In this document: positions 1-9,301 of the stretch, piece by piece
How positions within the stretch are numbered: position 1 is the stretch's first letter
Layout of the letters: every line of letters begins with the position of its first letter
Position numbers and translations under genes: made by a program
Notes under the pieces: generated by a model
The model's input: only the letters and a program-made list of their open reading frames with translations
Told to the model about the DNA's origin: nothing
Database searches by the model: none
Assembly (NCBI GenBank): GCA_018398765.1
Contig: JAHBMJ010005579.1
Coordinates: forward strand, 50,008-69,163
Length of the DNA stretch: 19,156 bases
Direction of reading: 5' to 3'
DNA from: Chromera velia
Taxonomy: Eukaryota; Sar; Chromeraceae

Positions 1-1
1 T

Positions 2-2740
2 GCAGCACCAGTTTTGTTTGTGATAAAGAAGGATGGGACAATGAGGATGTGTTATGACTATACGGGATTAAATAGAATCACAGTGAAGGATAAGCATCCA
101 TTGCCTCATCCTCAAGATTTGATCGATAGGCTGTACGGAGTAAAATTTTTCATGGCTCTTGATCTTCGGCAGTACTACCATCAGATGAGAATGAGAGAGA
201 AAGACATGCCCAAAACAGCCTTCATGACGAGGTATGGGAATTATGAATGGCTGGTGGTCTCTTTTGGATTAACGAATGCCCCCCCGGCAGCCATACGATT
301 GATTCAGTATATGTTGAAGGAGTGCCTTGATCGGTATGTATCTGTATTTTTGGATGATATTCTAATTTATTTGAAGACGAGAGAGGAATATGAACGGCAT
401 GTCTCTCGTGTTCTTTTTCTCCTCAGACAGGCAAATCTGTTTGCAAAGCTGTCAAAGTGTCATTTTTTTTAAAGAAAGGTGACATTCTTAGGGCTGAGGA
501 TCTCAGAGAAAGGAGTGAGGCCAGAAACAAAGAAAATAAAAGAGATAAAAAACTGGCCAGTGCCCAAGAATGTGAGTGAGTTGCATTCTTTTCTTGGTTT
601 GGCTTCTTGGGTGAGATGTTTTGTGTTTGAATTCAGCAAGAAGGCTGCGCCTCTTTATTGCTTGCTAAAAAAGACGGTGAAGTTTGAGTGGAAAGAACAG
701 CAGCAGGCAAGTTTTGAGGCAGTCAAAGAAGCAGTCAAGCAGGTGACTAAATTGTACATTCCTGATCCTACTCATCTATTCGAAATTTTTGCTGATGCAT
801 GTAAAAAGACTGCGACTGTTGCTGCTGTGCTCATGCAGAAGGATCCATATGTCGGCATCCTTCGGCCGTGTGCATTTGTTTCGAGAACAATGAGCCCAGC
901 AGAGAAGAACTACCATATCAGAGACAAGGAGTTCCTTGCTTGTGTGTTCGCAGTCAAGATCTGGCGTCCGTACGTTTTGTGTACGACCCAGGTATGGAGT
1001 GATCATGAAAGTTTGAAGATAGTCACGTCGACCGCCGATCGAATGCAAATGTCTCCTCGCATGCGTCATTGGGTTTTGTTGTTGGACCAGATAGGTATCA
1101 CGCCTCGATACATGCCTGGAAGTAAGAATCGGGTGGCAGATGCATTGAGCAGAAAGCCTGTGAGAACTGAGCAAAAGCAGGGAGCGGAAGAAAAGACTGA
1201 AAAGAGAAAGGAAGAAGAAAAGGAAGCGAAAGGACTGTTGGCAGGCATTGAGATGAGAGTGGATGTGAATGAAGAGTTTTTGAAGGAAGTGAAAGGAGGA
1301 TATTAAAAAAAAAGATTCTTTGAGGAGCTCATCGAAGTATTAAAGCATCCAGAGGTGCCTGTGCCTGGACACATGAGAATAAGAATTCAACCATTCATTC
1401 TCGTTGATGGCTTTCTTTATTTCAAAGACAGATTGGCCATTCCGACTGATATTATGCAGAGGCAGATGATCTCCAAGCATCATGACATGGTAGTCGGAGG
1501 ACATCTGGGGCCAGAAAAGACATTTCTTAAGCTAAACAGTAACTTCTACTGGCCCAACATGTATTTATCAGTCAAGAAGTATGTGGCTCGGTGTGATGCC
1601 TGTCAGAAAGCAAAACATTCCACCCAAAAAAGACCTGGTCTGCTCAATCCTTTGCCTGTCCCTGAGTGTCCGTATGAATCTCTTTCTCTCGACTTCCTGT
1701 TTGGTCTGCTGAGAACATTGTACTGGGGAAGAATTGTGGATGGAATTCTCTCTGTTGTTGATCGTTTGTCAAAGGATGTATTTTTCATCCTGGTGTGGGA
1801 AGAGGTCACGGGAGAAGAGACAGCATCGATTGTATTCAAGAGAGTCGTGTGCTTGGTCAGTATGTTTCGTTCTCTTCTCTCTGATCGCGATCCTTGCTTC
1901 ATTTCTGCATTTTTGCGAGAATTGCAAAGACTTTGGAAATCAAAAATCAAGATGAGCTCTTCCAGACACCCGCAGACAGACGGACAGACAGAGAGAGACA
2001 ACAGAACGATCAGGGAGCTGTTGAGGTGTTTCATGATGGACCATCAGGAAGACTGGGCCGAGGCTTTGCCGGCATATCAGTTTGCATATAGAGACAGTGT
2101 GCATCAAGTGACAGGTCTGTCACCATTTAGATTTGTGCATGGCTTTGATCCAATCCGACTGCCTGCAGTGCCTGTTCGGGGAAGTTTGCTGTCTCCGGCA
2201 GCAGCTGATTTCACTGCATGACACAGGGCAGAGATGGCACAAGCGAAGGAGTGCCTGGAGTGAGCAAGAGAGACGGCAGCTCGCTATTATAATCGTCATT
2301 ATAGAGAACTGGAATTGGGTCCAGGAGATTCGGTGTTGACGCATAGAGAATTTTTTGAATAAGAAAGAAGGCCGGAGGGAGTAAAGAGGAAGCTTGAGCC
2401 TGTATGGTTTGGTCCTTTTAAGGTAGAGACGGCAATCATACGGGGAGCGTATGAGTTAATCTTTCTGGCAGGAGTTCGCATTCATCCTATGATGAATGTG
2501 AACTATCTGAAGAAGTATATGAGAGAGCCGGGTGACCCTCCACCTGCAGTTAGACTTCCGAGGTTCGAGGGCCCTGAGTACGAGGTAGATAAAATTTTGG
2601 ACAGCAAGAGAATTTCAGGGAAGCAGCATTATTTAGTCAAATGGAAAGGGTTTGAAGTGAAGGATGCTTCGTGGGAGCCAGCGAAGAATCTTGGGAGAGC
2701 AAAAGAAAGGATCACTGATTTCAAAAGGAAAGAAAAATGA
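2..2740 (+). pseudogene. pol: pol polyprotein remnant: RT, RNase H, integrase, chromodomain
   Basis: One frame (first base at 2) reads as Ty3/gypsy pol for about 913 codons. RT: the KKDGTMRMCYDY block near 26-61, LDLRQYYHQ near 158, and the catalytic F-L-D-D box with aspartates at 353-358. RNase H: FADA at 788-799, RDKEFLA near 920, SDHESL near 1000 and ADALSR near 1138. Integrase: an HHCC zinc-binding region about 1480-1610 (C-x2-C in CDACQKAK), then the catalytic-core blocks LSLDF (near 1683), LSDRDP (near 1876) and HPQTDGQTER (near 1967), which carry D, D and E. GPY/F: VWFGPF near 2402. Stops at 470-472, 1304-1306, 2219-2221, 2261-2263 and 2360-2362 interrupt it, yet I see no frameshift: the recognisable motifs on both sides of every stop stay in the same frame. 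The start is lost off the window edge. Call is sure at family level. Confidence 0.95.
2579..2740 (+). other. C-terminal chromodomain of the retrotransposon integrase
   Basis: The last 50 or so codons of pol carry YEVDKILDSKR, then YLVKWKGF, then SWEPAKNL and a final helix ending in a lysine-rich tail before TGA at 2738-2740. This is the classic chromodomain pattern, with aromatic positions Y, W and W in the right places. In chromoviruses this domain follows integrase and is thought to steer integration to chromatin with particular histone marks. It is the longest stop-free part of the 3' end (from about 2363). Confidence 0.9.
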
Positions 2741-3299
2741 TAGACGGGCAGTGTGAGGGAGGAAAAACATAGGGTGAGAAACAATGTATGATGATGACTC
2801 GATCGCTTGAGGCTATGCTAGATAGCTAGATAGGCGCTTGATGAGAAGATAGATAGGCATGAGAATTGATTGTCCGATCGCTCGATGGATATATGATTGA
2901 TATATCAGTCTTCAGAGCTAAGTGTGAACGTTGGCTTGAAAAGCGGGCAAGTGTGAGGGGCATTCCGCTTAATAAGAAGACTGAGTAATAAAGGGCTGGC
3001 AAGCGTCAAGCAGATGTGGGCCGGACGGGGGCCTGGGCCACATAGCGTGCATGGGTATATCACGAGGCCGCGCATCGTGAAGTTGGGCATGCTTTCATTA
3101 AGTGATTTCAGTGAAGCATATGCTTGATGTGTCTGCTTGATGTCATTACTAAGAATGCTCGAAATTGATATTAACTGCTAGACTAAACCAACCGGTGTCT
3201 GTCAGACTTTAACCACCTGTATCTGATAGTACTAAGACTCCACTAAAACAGCTTACATGTACCATCTGAGGGATTCAGCCAATTTAGCGGAGCTGCCTC
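2741..3299. other. 3' flank of the retrotransposon, possible LTR; no gene seen
   Basis: No convincing ORF. A purine-rich run (about 2718-2736) lies just before a TGTGAGGG at 2751, which could mark a polypurine tract and LTR start (TG), and AATAAA at 2987-2992 could be a polyadenylation signal. GATA/GATAG-rich DNA occupies about 2815-2860. Without the 5' LTR for comparison, the LTR boundaries cannot be fixed, so this is only a suggestion. Confidence 0.3.
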
Positions 3300-5079
3300 T
3301 TACAGGCTCACTCCAAGAAGCAACTCCATTTCTTCCACCATAGCCACCATCCATTCATCATTTTGTGGATGGGATCCCCCCTTTCCACGGAGCCATACAC
3401 CTTGCTCCACCTCTACAGGCATGCTCTTCAGTGGCGGGTTTTTGCTTCCTTCCTTGCACTGATACCCCCAGACCTCGATTGGCCCGTCAGAAAGACGTTG
3501 CACATCGCACACGTAAATGAACAAATCGTACTTCTCAAATTGCGCTTCTGCAGGGATTACGAGAAGTCCTGCCTTCCCTTAAGAAGCCGTACGACCCGCA
3601 AATCTGCTCTGACGATCAAGTGCACTCCGAAAAGACTTCTAAATTTCGCTTTCTTCCATCGTCATATCATATCCTTTTATGATACTACCGAAGATGTCTA
3701 CACGCCCTGGCAGGAGACTGCGCACGTAGTGCAGCTTTGCGCTGGCCCCATCTGGCTCCATTGCTGCATCACCAGCCTCCGTATCCAAAACTCCCCGCGG
3801 TGGTGACGGTGGTGACAGGAGCGGTGGCGGCCACGGAAACCCTACAGCGCAGCCAAGCAACCAAAGCCCTAAAGCAGCTGCGACTACGCCCTCCCACGCT
3901 TTTCCATCTCCTTGGTCTGCAGTCAAAAGTTTGGACAACCTGTCAGCTACTACATCCAGGCCTGGAGAGTATGGAGTACCCTGGGAGTGAATTTGAAAGT
4001 GTAATGTAAGCAACCATTCCAGAAAGATGGGAGGCATGGACACTTAAAGTTTCCCACCCTCCAGGAGGTCAAAGGACTTCGACCAATTACCGAGCACCCC
4101 CCCCCCCGCTTTCTCTTTCTTTGTCGTGGACTGCAGGGGGTCTTTCGTCCAAAACTACTATCAGAAGGGTCTTCAACCATTCATTGAAAGACCTTTTAGG
4201 AATGGCCTTAGCGCTTTGAACAGATATTAAAGGGGAGGTCTTGTTCAATTCATGGGAGACGATCAGTCCTGGAAGCCTGCCAAAGTAGGATGCAGCGGTA
4301 CGGGTAGGGACGCTCAACAGCTTAGCATCGTTCTATGACTTGAGTATCGGCAGACGGACGAGGCGTACCTGTCGCTCCGTCTGGGAAGAAGTCATGATCT
4401 CCTTCAGTCTTGCGACGTCGAATGTCGTGAAGAAGTGGTGGCTGCTGAAGACGTACAAGCGGCCCTTCGTGATGCAAAAACGCATTTTAAGGAAGCGATA
4501 GAGATCCTTCTTCTACGATTCGTCTGAGCATTGGAGCTCAAGCAACACATTCAACTCATCTATCACCAGCAGACACAATAGAAAAGGTTCCAAAACAGTC
4601 GTAATGGTGTCTTCTTTGATCGTATGCCTCTCTGCCCAGCTCTTGAAATTCCCGTCAGCGCGACCTTCCTTCAACAGATACCACGCTATCCAGATAAGAA
4701 GGTACTCAAAAAGGGTGGTCAAGCCAGCAGTGACCCCCTTCTCTTCTGGACCTGTGATTCCCAAATGCTCCCTTCTGTTGAAAGACACGAAGATCGAATT
4801 GGGTATCACCCTGCCTATTTCTTTCAACGCGCGTGTCTTGCCCCCCCGTCAAAGTCGAACAAGAGCAAATGGTTGCACAAAAACCCCCGTGGTATCGCAT
4901 TTGTTCTGCTCCTCCTCAATAGCTGTGCGTGTCGTTTCTAGCCAGTCTTCTGAAACAAATTTTTGATGATGGTCTGCATCTAAAAGTTCTGGTTTGAGAC
5001 CGTTGAGGACCCGAAAATCCGCGGCCTTAAGAGACCGCTTCTTTGGTGCAGCGGCCGGAGGCTCCTCTGCAGGAGGCAT
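3300..5079 (-). pseudogene. Degraded gene of about 590 codons, family not recognised
   Basis: Read on the minus strand from an ATG at 5077-5079 (MPPAEEPPAAAPKKRSLK...), one frame runs to 4087 with stops at 4849, 4513 and 4333. A homopolymer of 11 C (4097-4107) then coincides with a single frame change, and the second frame runs to a TAA at 3300 with stops at 4044, 3639 and 3579. Outside the stops the translation looks like a normal globular protein: aromatic and hydrophobic residues are evenly spread and both pieces are otherwise open. The N-terminal part is hydrophilic; a hydrophobic stretch around EYLLIWIAWYLL (near 4700) may be a buried helix or membrane segment; the C-terminus holds KYDLFIYVCDVQ and ends LLLGVSL. 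I cannot assign a function. A second relic of the C-terminal part at 15074-15233 shows it belongs to a repeated family, so it may come from a transposon or a multicopy gene. Confidence 0.55.
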
Positions 5080-5434
5080 AAAAGAGATGCAAACGAGAAG
5101 AAAGATGCAAAGCGAGTCAGCAGCGCACGCAGACACACTCGCTCGTACATTTCCTTACAGCCAGACACCCGAACGAACAACTGGTCCACCACACACACCC
5201 ACAGACTCCCGCGCTTCCATTTTGAGACATCGAACATCTGCTGGAGAATTTTTTCTTTGGATGACAAAAACAAACTGGGGAAAGCCCGCAGATACTCCAA
5301 TCTCGACAGACCACACAAAGCCGAGACCAGACCTCTTGATGCAAACATACAGGCAGTTTTCTCACGACACATATGCACGTTGCCTGATGGTTCCGTCCCA
5401 CAACCGTACAGCTGGACATAATCATACACAGCAC
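5080..5434 (-). other. Open stretch upstream of the unknown pseudogene
   Basis: The minus strand is open for about 150 codons (5429 to 4980) in a frame different from the pseudogene, with protein-like stretches such as LRAFPSLFLSSKEK. A pyrimidine-rich run ending in CTGCAG lies at about 5071-5110 and could be a splice acceptor, but joining at the obvious donor near 5155 gives a stop, so I do not call an exon. Part of it (about 5210-5305) is a diverged copy of 6508-6600, so it is at least partly repeat. Confidence 0.2.
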
Positions 5435-5621
5435 GCGTCCACAGAAATGGAAAAGTCGAATGTATGATGGAGAATTTCTACTTCGAACCAGGTAGGACTC
5501 ATAGCTCGAGACCCCTCCTGCCTGACTTCATGCACGGTGTTTCCGTGGCCATCCATACAGCACGCACGCGCACTTGAATCTGGAGATGTAGTCCCAGCCA
5601 GACGACATATGCCACTTCAAT

Positions 5622-5781
5622 CTAAAGGAATGGAGATCTCAAATGTATCATGGAGAAATTTTCGTCCGGCCGTAGTCGATCTTCAGCCACACTAGACACA
5701 ATCCGACCAGCCAAACGGACGCAATCAACCTTCAGCCACCCAGATACACACGACCTTCCAGTCCGACCAGCCAAGCGGATC
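5622..5781 (+). repeat. Dispersed repeat family A, copy 1
   Basis: Diverged direct repeat of 6277-6421, beginning with CTAAAGGAATGGAGATCT and including a GACGCAATCAACCTTCAGCC block and a CCGACCAGCCAA block. Differences are nearly all transitions plus a few short indels. Related blocks recur many times through 5700-7050, so the whole stretch is a mosaic of this family. Confidence 0.75.
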
Positions 5782-5827
5782 AAGTCTCGGAACGAGTCGA
5801 TCGACCTTCAGCCACGCACGTGAACGA

Positions 5828-6034
5828 GCACTAAGCCGCGCTGCACGCACTCATCAACCATTGGTTCACATTTTAGTCATGAGCTGCCAAAAATTCATTT
5901 ATAGGCAAAAAGTCTTCTTCTGAAGGGCCAAAACCCCCCTAAAACCACGCTAAAACCCCCTTTAAAAACCATAAAATTCACTTTTTAAAGAGGCTCTGCC
6001 AAAAATTCAGGAGTGCGTGCAGCGTGCACTAAGC
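5828..6034. mobile_element. MITE of about 189 bp with 14-bp TIRs and a 9-bp target duplication
   Basis: A perfect direct repeat GCACTAAGC sits at 5828-5836 and 6026-6034. Just inside are perfect 14-bp inverted repeats, CGCTGCACGCACTC at 5839-5852 and its complement at 6011-6024. The interior (about 158 bp) has no coding capacity, contains a second direct repeat CTGCCAAAAATTCA (5884-5897 and 5996-6009) and C-rich runs with TAAAACCCCC. TIRs plus a 9-bp target duplication and no ORF fit a non-autonomous Mutator-like MITE; with an 8-bp duplication it could be hAT. It inserted into repeat family A. Confidence 0.7.
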
Positions 6035-6117
6035 ACACACGAAGATCAAATCCAACTAGCTAATTGTCGGAAGAGAGAAAACATGGATGCAATCGCGACC
6101 TACATACGTGAACGACA
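6035..6117. repeat. Family A repeat fragment, also found inverted near 14440-14515
   Basis: The stretch about 6044-6115 (GATCAAATCC, GTCGGAAGAGAGAAAAC, GGATGCAAT) matches the reverse complement of about 14440-14515. It also matches in part 6865-6915 and 6968-7045. No gene is evident. Confidence 0.5.
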
Positions 6118-6270
6118 CATGCGAAGATCCAATCGATCCGACTAGCCAAGCGGAATGACGCAGTCGACCCTGAGTCACACACGTGAATGAGCACCATGCA
6201 GACACACACGCTTATGCACCAAACACCTGGAGGTCTTAGACCAATAGCCATTTGATCACACACAGCTCTC
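6118..6270 (+). repeat. Dispersed repeat family B, copy 1 (direct pair with 10590-10742)
   Basis: Aligns without gaps to 10590-10742 over about 151 bp. I count 18 mismatches by eye, all transitions. Several adjacent pairs are TG in one copy and CA in the other, as expected when both arose from one CG. The minus strand stays open in both copies with similar peptide sequence, but a gap-free alignment alone would also give that. Confidence 0.85.
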
Positions 6271-6276
6271 GTCAAG

Positions 6277-6421
6277 CTAAAGAAATGGAGATCTTGAATG
6301 TATCATAGAGAAATTTTTGTTTGGCCGCAGTCATCTTCAGGCACACCAGATATAATCCGACCAGCCAGATGGACGCAATCAACCTTTAGCCACCCAGACA
6401 TACACAACGACCAGCCAAGCG
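6277..6421 (+). repeat. Dispersed repeat family A, copy 2
   Basis: Partner of 5622-5781. It starts CTAAAGAAATGGAGATCT and continues through ATCCGACCAGCCAGATGG. It is followed by further degenerate units up to about 6600. Confidence 0.75.
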
Positions 6422-6695
6422 GAACAACGCAAACAACGTTCAGCCATGTACGCCTTTGCACCGAACACCGTAGGACCAACAGCCATTCGATCACATACAG
6501 CTCTCGGCACTTCAATCTGGAGGCACCAAACATATGCTGGGGAAATTTTCGTTTTGGTAAAGAAGAAAAAGGGAAGGCCCGCAGACACCCTCACGGCACG
6601 TCAGTCTACAGCATGCTGGCTAACGAAAAAAAATCGGGGAAGGCCTGTCGGCAATGCACGCACGCATGCATGCAAGCACACAAAAAAAAAAATTC
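6422..6695. repeat. Degenerate family A/B units; no gene
   Basis: Contains another copy of the block ending in ACAGCTCTCG (compare 6260) and a segment 6508-6600 that resembles 5210-5305 (TGCTGGRGAA followed by an A-rich stretch and GCCCGCAGA). A G/A/C-rich tail with GCATGCATGC and an A11 run precedes the next repeat. No supported ORF. Confidence 0.4.
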
Positions 6696-6780
6696 GATCT
6701 AAAGAGATGGCAGTGATGAATGTATGATGAAGAATTTTTCGTGCGGGCGATGAGATGAAAGAGAAAGGTGAGCAGACGCT
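6696..6780 (+). repeat. Inverted repeat arm 1 (partner 10981-11063)
   Basis: GATCTAAAGAGATGGCAGTG through GAGCAGACG matches the reverse complement of 10981-11063 with about four mismatches, all transitions. A third, shorter relative is at about 14415-14445 on the + strand. The arms are about 4.2 kb apart, so this reflects dispersed copies in opposite orientation rather than a hairpin. Confidence 0.8.
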
Positions 6781-7346
6781 CTCAGGCTGGAACCCACACC
6801 TCTACAGTGCGCGGCCAGCATGCACGCGCACTTGAATTTGGAGACACCAAGCGGATCGAATGTCGAAAGAGAGAAACCACGGACGCAATCGACCTTCAGC
6901 CATACACGTACGTAAACGACCACCACACACACATGAAGATCCAGTCCGACCAGCGAAACGAGTCGAAAGTCAGAAGAAAGAAACCACAGACGCAATCGAC
7001 CTTAAGTTATACACATGAACGAGCACCAGACATACATGAAGATCTAGTCCGGCCAGTAATGCCGGCATTTTGTCTCTCCACAAACTCACCAGTGCTCGAT
7101 TGGGCTTATTGTATGCAAGCCATCTCGAGCTCATATTGTTCGTGCTCTTGTTGCCGCTATCGCTCCGCCTCCTGCCCCTGTCGCTGTCGCTTTGCCTCTC
7201 ACTCCCATGCGGCCTTAACCTCCTCGTCGGTTGCACTCTTGAACAACGGTGAGCATGTTCGTGCCTTCCCCAGAACTCAAATTGCCATTCGTGTGCGAGC
7301 CGATTTCTTGCCTTCCATGACGGGGCCCACTTTGCAGTAGGTATGC
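6781..7346. repeat. Family A units then low-similarity DNA; no gene assigned
   Basis: About 6830-7050 holds two further family A units; 6945-7047 matches 15235-15340 in direct orientation (GTCCGACCAGCGAA, then GAAACCACAGACGCAATCGA). From 7050 to 7330 an open frame exists on both strands, but codon content is biased by CTCCTGC-type low complexity and nothing is recognisable. Confidence 0.4.
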
Positions 7347-7442
7347 GAGTCACAGTGGTGGGAGAGAGTGAGCTCATGACTCTCAAAAGGGCGAAAACGA
7401 GCGGAGACCTAAAGAGAGGTCAAAGCACAAAAGAGTAGGACC
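7347..7442 (+). repeat. Dispersed repeat family C, copy 1 (direct pair with 14968-15074)
   Basis: Shares GAGTCACAGTGG, GGGAGAGAGTGAGCT, GAAAACGAG and AGAGAGGTCAAAG with 14968-15074. The second copy has a short insertion after CTCTCAAA. Other differences are mostly transitions. Confidence 0.8.
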
Positions 7443-7659
7443 CGATATGAGAGATCCAAGCAATTGGAAGCTGGAGATTCCTGCTGTACTCTCTTTTATT
7501 TTTCATTACGGGTCTTTACTGTGAAAGTCAAAGAGCCTTGCGCTACTTTTTTAAGACGTGTGTTTGATTAGACTGAAAAAAGCGAGCTGAAGGAAGAAAA
7601 TGGACCTGCTGACGTGTAGCCTGGCAGAAAAAGTACACACAGAAGGTACGCTGACTTAC

Positions 7660-7803
7660 GTTGCGGGCTGTCGAGCGTTCCTTCAAGCTTGGCCTCTCCC
7701 CTGCCCCACCCGAAATGCCCTCTGCCGGTACCGCCCCCCTTAAGAAGGTTAAAAGGCCCCCGGGCCGCTCCCGTGCAACCCCGACCATTCCTACTTTGTT
7801 CAG
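7660..7803 (-). other. Exon-like cassette, copy 1
   Basis: On the minus strand an AG acceptor (CTTTTTAGCAG, ending at 7804) is followed by 48 open codons (LNKVGMVG..., then AVPAEGISGGAGERPSL) and a consensus donor GTAAGT (7654-7659). The peptide around PAEGI and GAGE aligns with copy 2 (8538-8675) and copy 3 (9302-9418), and the donor GT falls at the same aligned place in all three. Function unknown. A real exon or a degraded duplicate are both possible; homology of the three stretches is the firm part. Confidence 0.4.
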
Positions 7804-8188
7804 CTGCTAAAAAGCCTTGAAGTTCTCGCGATGGACCGGGTTCACGGAACCTATAGAGAGATCTAAAGGAGGAAGAGATAGTTAAGTGAGAGAAGCCAGG
7901 CGAAGAGGAGAATCGTATGCTGTCTTGAGGCTTGACGAAAAACAGAGCTAGCAGAACCGGCAGGGCAGGGGACCCGAAGAGAGCCGACTCGCAGCTTTCG
8001 GCTGGAGCTTCCGACCGTGAGAGGCGATGCAGGCAGAATAGACAGCGTCGGCCTACAAAAAAGAGAGAGCCGGGCAGGAAGGTAGAGAGACTTCCGAATG
8101 GGGGTGGCAGTCTTCAAACCGAAGTGTGACGGACTCACGAAGGTGAAAACACCTTAGAGGTAACAGACCGAACCAACGGAAAACTGAC

Positions 8189-8410
8189 CTGCGGCAGCGC
8201 TGGTGTCTATACCCTCCCCAAACGTCTCGCATCCTCGCACAGCGTCGCGGAAGTCCTGCAGAGAAGAGAAGGAAGCACACGATGGAACGAAATAGCGCAG
8301 GCTGGACCTAGCGGAGACAAGAGGTGGAAGCCGCCGACTCACCGTGTTCTGCAGCTCCGACGCCAGGTTTATGTCACAACCATCACGCGCACCCAGAGGC
8401 TGCTCGAGAC
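8189..8410 (-). CDS. Two adjacent exon-like segments with consensus splice sites
   Basis: Minus strand. A pyrimidine-rich acceptor ending TTATAG at 8411 opens a 68-nt segment (8343-8410) ending SELQNT, followed by donor GTGAGT (8337-8342). An 81-nt intron-like stretch ends in CTTCCTTCTCTTCTCTGCAG, and a 67-nt segment (8189-8255) follows, starting DFRDAVRGCETFGEG and ending at donor GTCAGT (8183-8188). The first segment ends and the second begins in phase 0, so the join keeps frame. Reading straight through the intron is also open, so this could be one unspliced ORF (8154-8447). The joined peptide looks globular, but I do not recognise it. No start codon or terminal exon can be set. Confidence 0.4.
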
Positions 8411-8537
8411 CTATAAGCAGGTGAAACGAGAGACGGATTGCAGTCAAAGAGTCAGAAAGAGTCTCAACACGTCGGCGGACATGGATATACGGAGTGCATA
8501 CGCGGAAGACGCAAAGAACACCCGCTGACCGATGTAC

Positions 8538-8675
8538 CTGGTCTCAGGGCCTGTGTATGGCTTGCAGGCTCGACTCCTCTCCAGCACCTCCCGGCACCCT
8601 CGGAATGCCTTCAGCCGGGAGGACCGCCACCTTCAGGAGCGCTGAGAGGCATCGGTCCCCTAGGGTTCCCGAGGA
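8538..8675 (-). other. Exon-like cassette, copy 2
   Basis: Minus strand. The acceptor TATGTCCGCAG follows a strong pyrimidine run (TTTTCTTGCCCTTCC). The segment reads SSGTLGDRCLSALLKVAV, then PAEGI and GAGEESSLQ, aligning to copies 1 and 3. A donor-like GTACAT lies at 8532-8537. Relative to copy 3 there are about 12 extra bases just before the donor, which bring a TGA into frame, so this copy is probably broken or uses another junction. Confidence 0.4.
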
Positions 8676-8733
8676 CTGCGGACATACGGAAGGGCAAGAA
8701 AACAGTTAGAAGGCATGAGTACGGAAACAACCC

Positions 8734-8936
8734 GAAAGAACGCAAACAGATGGAGAGGGGTGGGGCAAAACGGGCGAACACTGGGAAAAAGCGTAGAAGA
8801 GCAGGCCCCAATACGAGAGACCTGTGCGATTGGAAGCTGAAGAACCCTGCTCTACTCTCTTTCGTTTTCCATCGCGGGTCTGTTCGGCCAGGTTGCTAAA
8901 GCTAAAGAGCCTGGGTGTACTCTACATCATTTTTTG
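8734..8936 (+). repeat. Tandem duplication unit, copy 1 (partner 9471-9672, offset 737)
   Basis: About 200 bp almost identical to 9471-9672: about seven transitions and one transversion. Weaker similarity extends upstream (8430-8733 versus 9218-9470), so the duplicated unit is about 740-790 bp. A third, more diverged relative begins near 7437 (GACCCGATATGAGAGA, then ATTGGAAGCTGG). On the minus strand this block is the stretch upstream of exon-like copies 2 and 3 and would be intron. Confidence 0.88.
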
Positions 8937-9301
8937 TGCGTCAATTTGGCCAGACTGCGAAACCTAAAGAGCTTTAATGTACTCTGCATCTTTTTTCGCG
9001 TATTCAATCGGTCATACTGAAAAACTGAACTGAAAAGCGAACCTGCCGATGTGTTATCTTCTTGTTGGAGAGAGACCCGCACTCCTTTGCACTCTGATTG
9101 TCCTTCCCAGAGGTGTGACTCCAAGCTGTCTGCAACAACCGTGCACAGGAATGGAGCAAAGACGGGAAAAAGAATCTCTGCAAGCTCTGATACCTCACAG
9201 AAGCATATAAAGCGACAGTCAAAGAGCAAGAGAGAGTCTTGACACGCCCAAAGAAATGGGTGTGCATGGAAGATACAAAGGACACCCGCTGACCAACATA
9301 C

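Larger units (their letters stand above)
1..2740 (+). mobile_element. Ty3/gypsy chromovirus LTR retrotransposon, 5'-truncated by the window edge
   Basis: The domain order reverse transcriptase, RNase H, integrase, GPY/F module, chromodomain is that of a Ty3/gypsy element of the chromovirus branch; Ty1/copia has integrase before RT. The window opens inside the RT domain, so gag, protease, the 5' LTR and the primer binding site are missing. The copy is dead: its single pol frame holds five stop codons. No second copy of pol is visible in the window. Confidence 0.93.

Noticed and set aside
776-1174. Minus-strand ORF of 132 codons within pol
   Set aside because: It lies opposite clear RNase H coding sequence and has no protein-like motif.
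3363-3806. + strand ORF of 147 codons
   Set aside because: It is antisense to the unknown minus-strand gene, whose frame is supported by a second copy.
2-5079. Reassigned stop codons (alternative nuclear code) to explain the interrupted frames
   Set aside because: TAA, TAG and TGA all occur in these frames, and two copies of the same gene differ by CAA/TAA and TGG/TAG, which shows mutation rather than recoding.
5927-5990. Interstitial telomere made of CCCTAAAA-like units
   Set aside because: Only about three imperfect units inside a MITE; too few and too variable.
6970-7386. Minus-strand ORF of 138 codons
   Set aside because: Arginine/serine-rich from low-complexity DNA; both ends overlap dispersed repeats.
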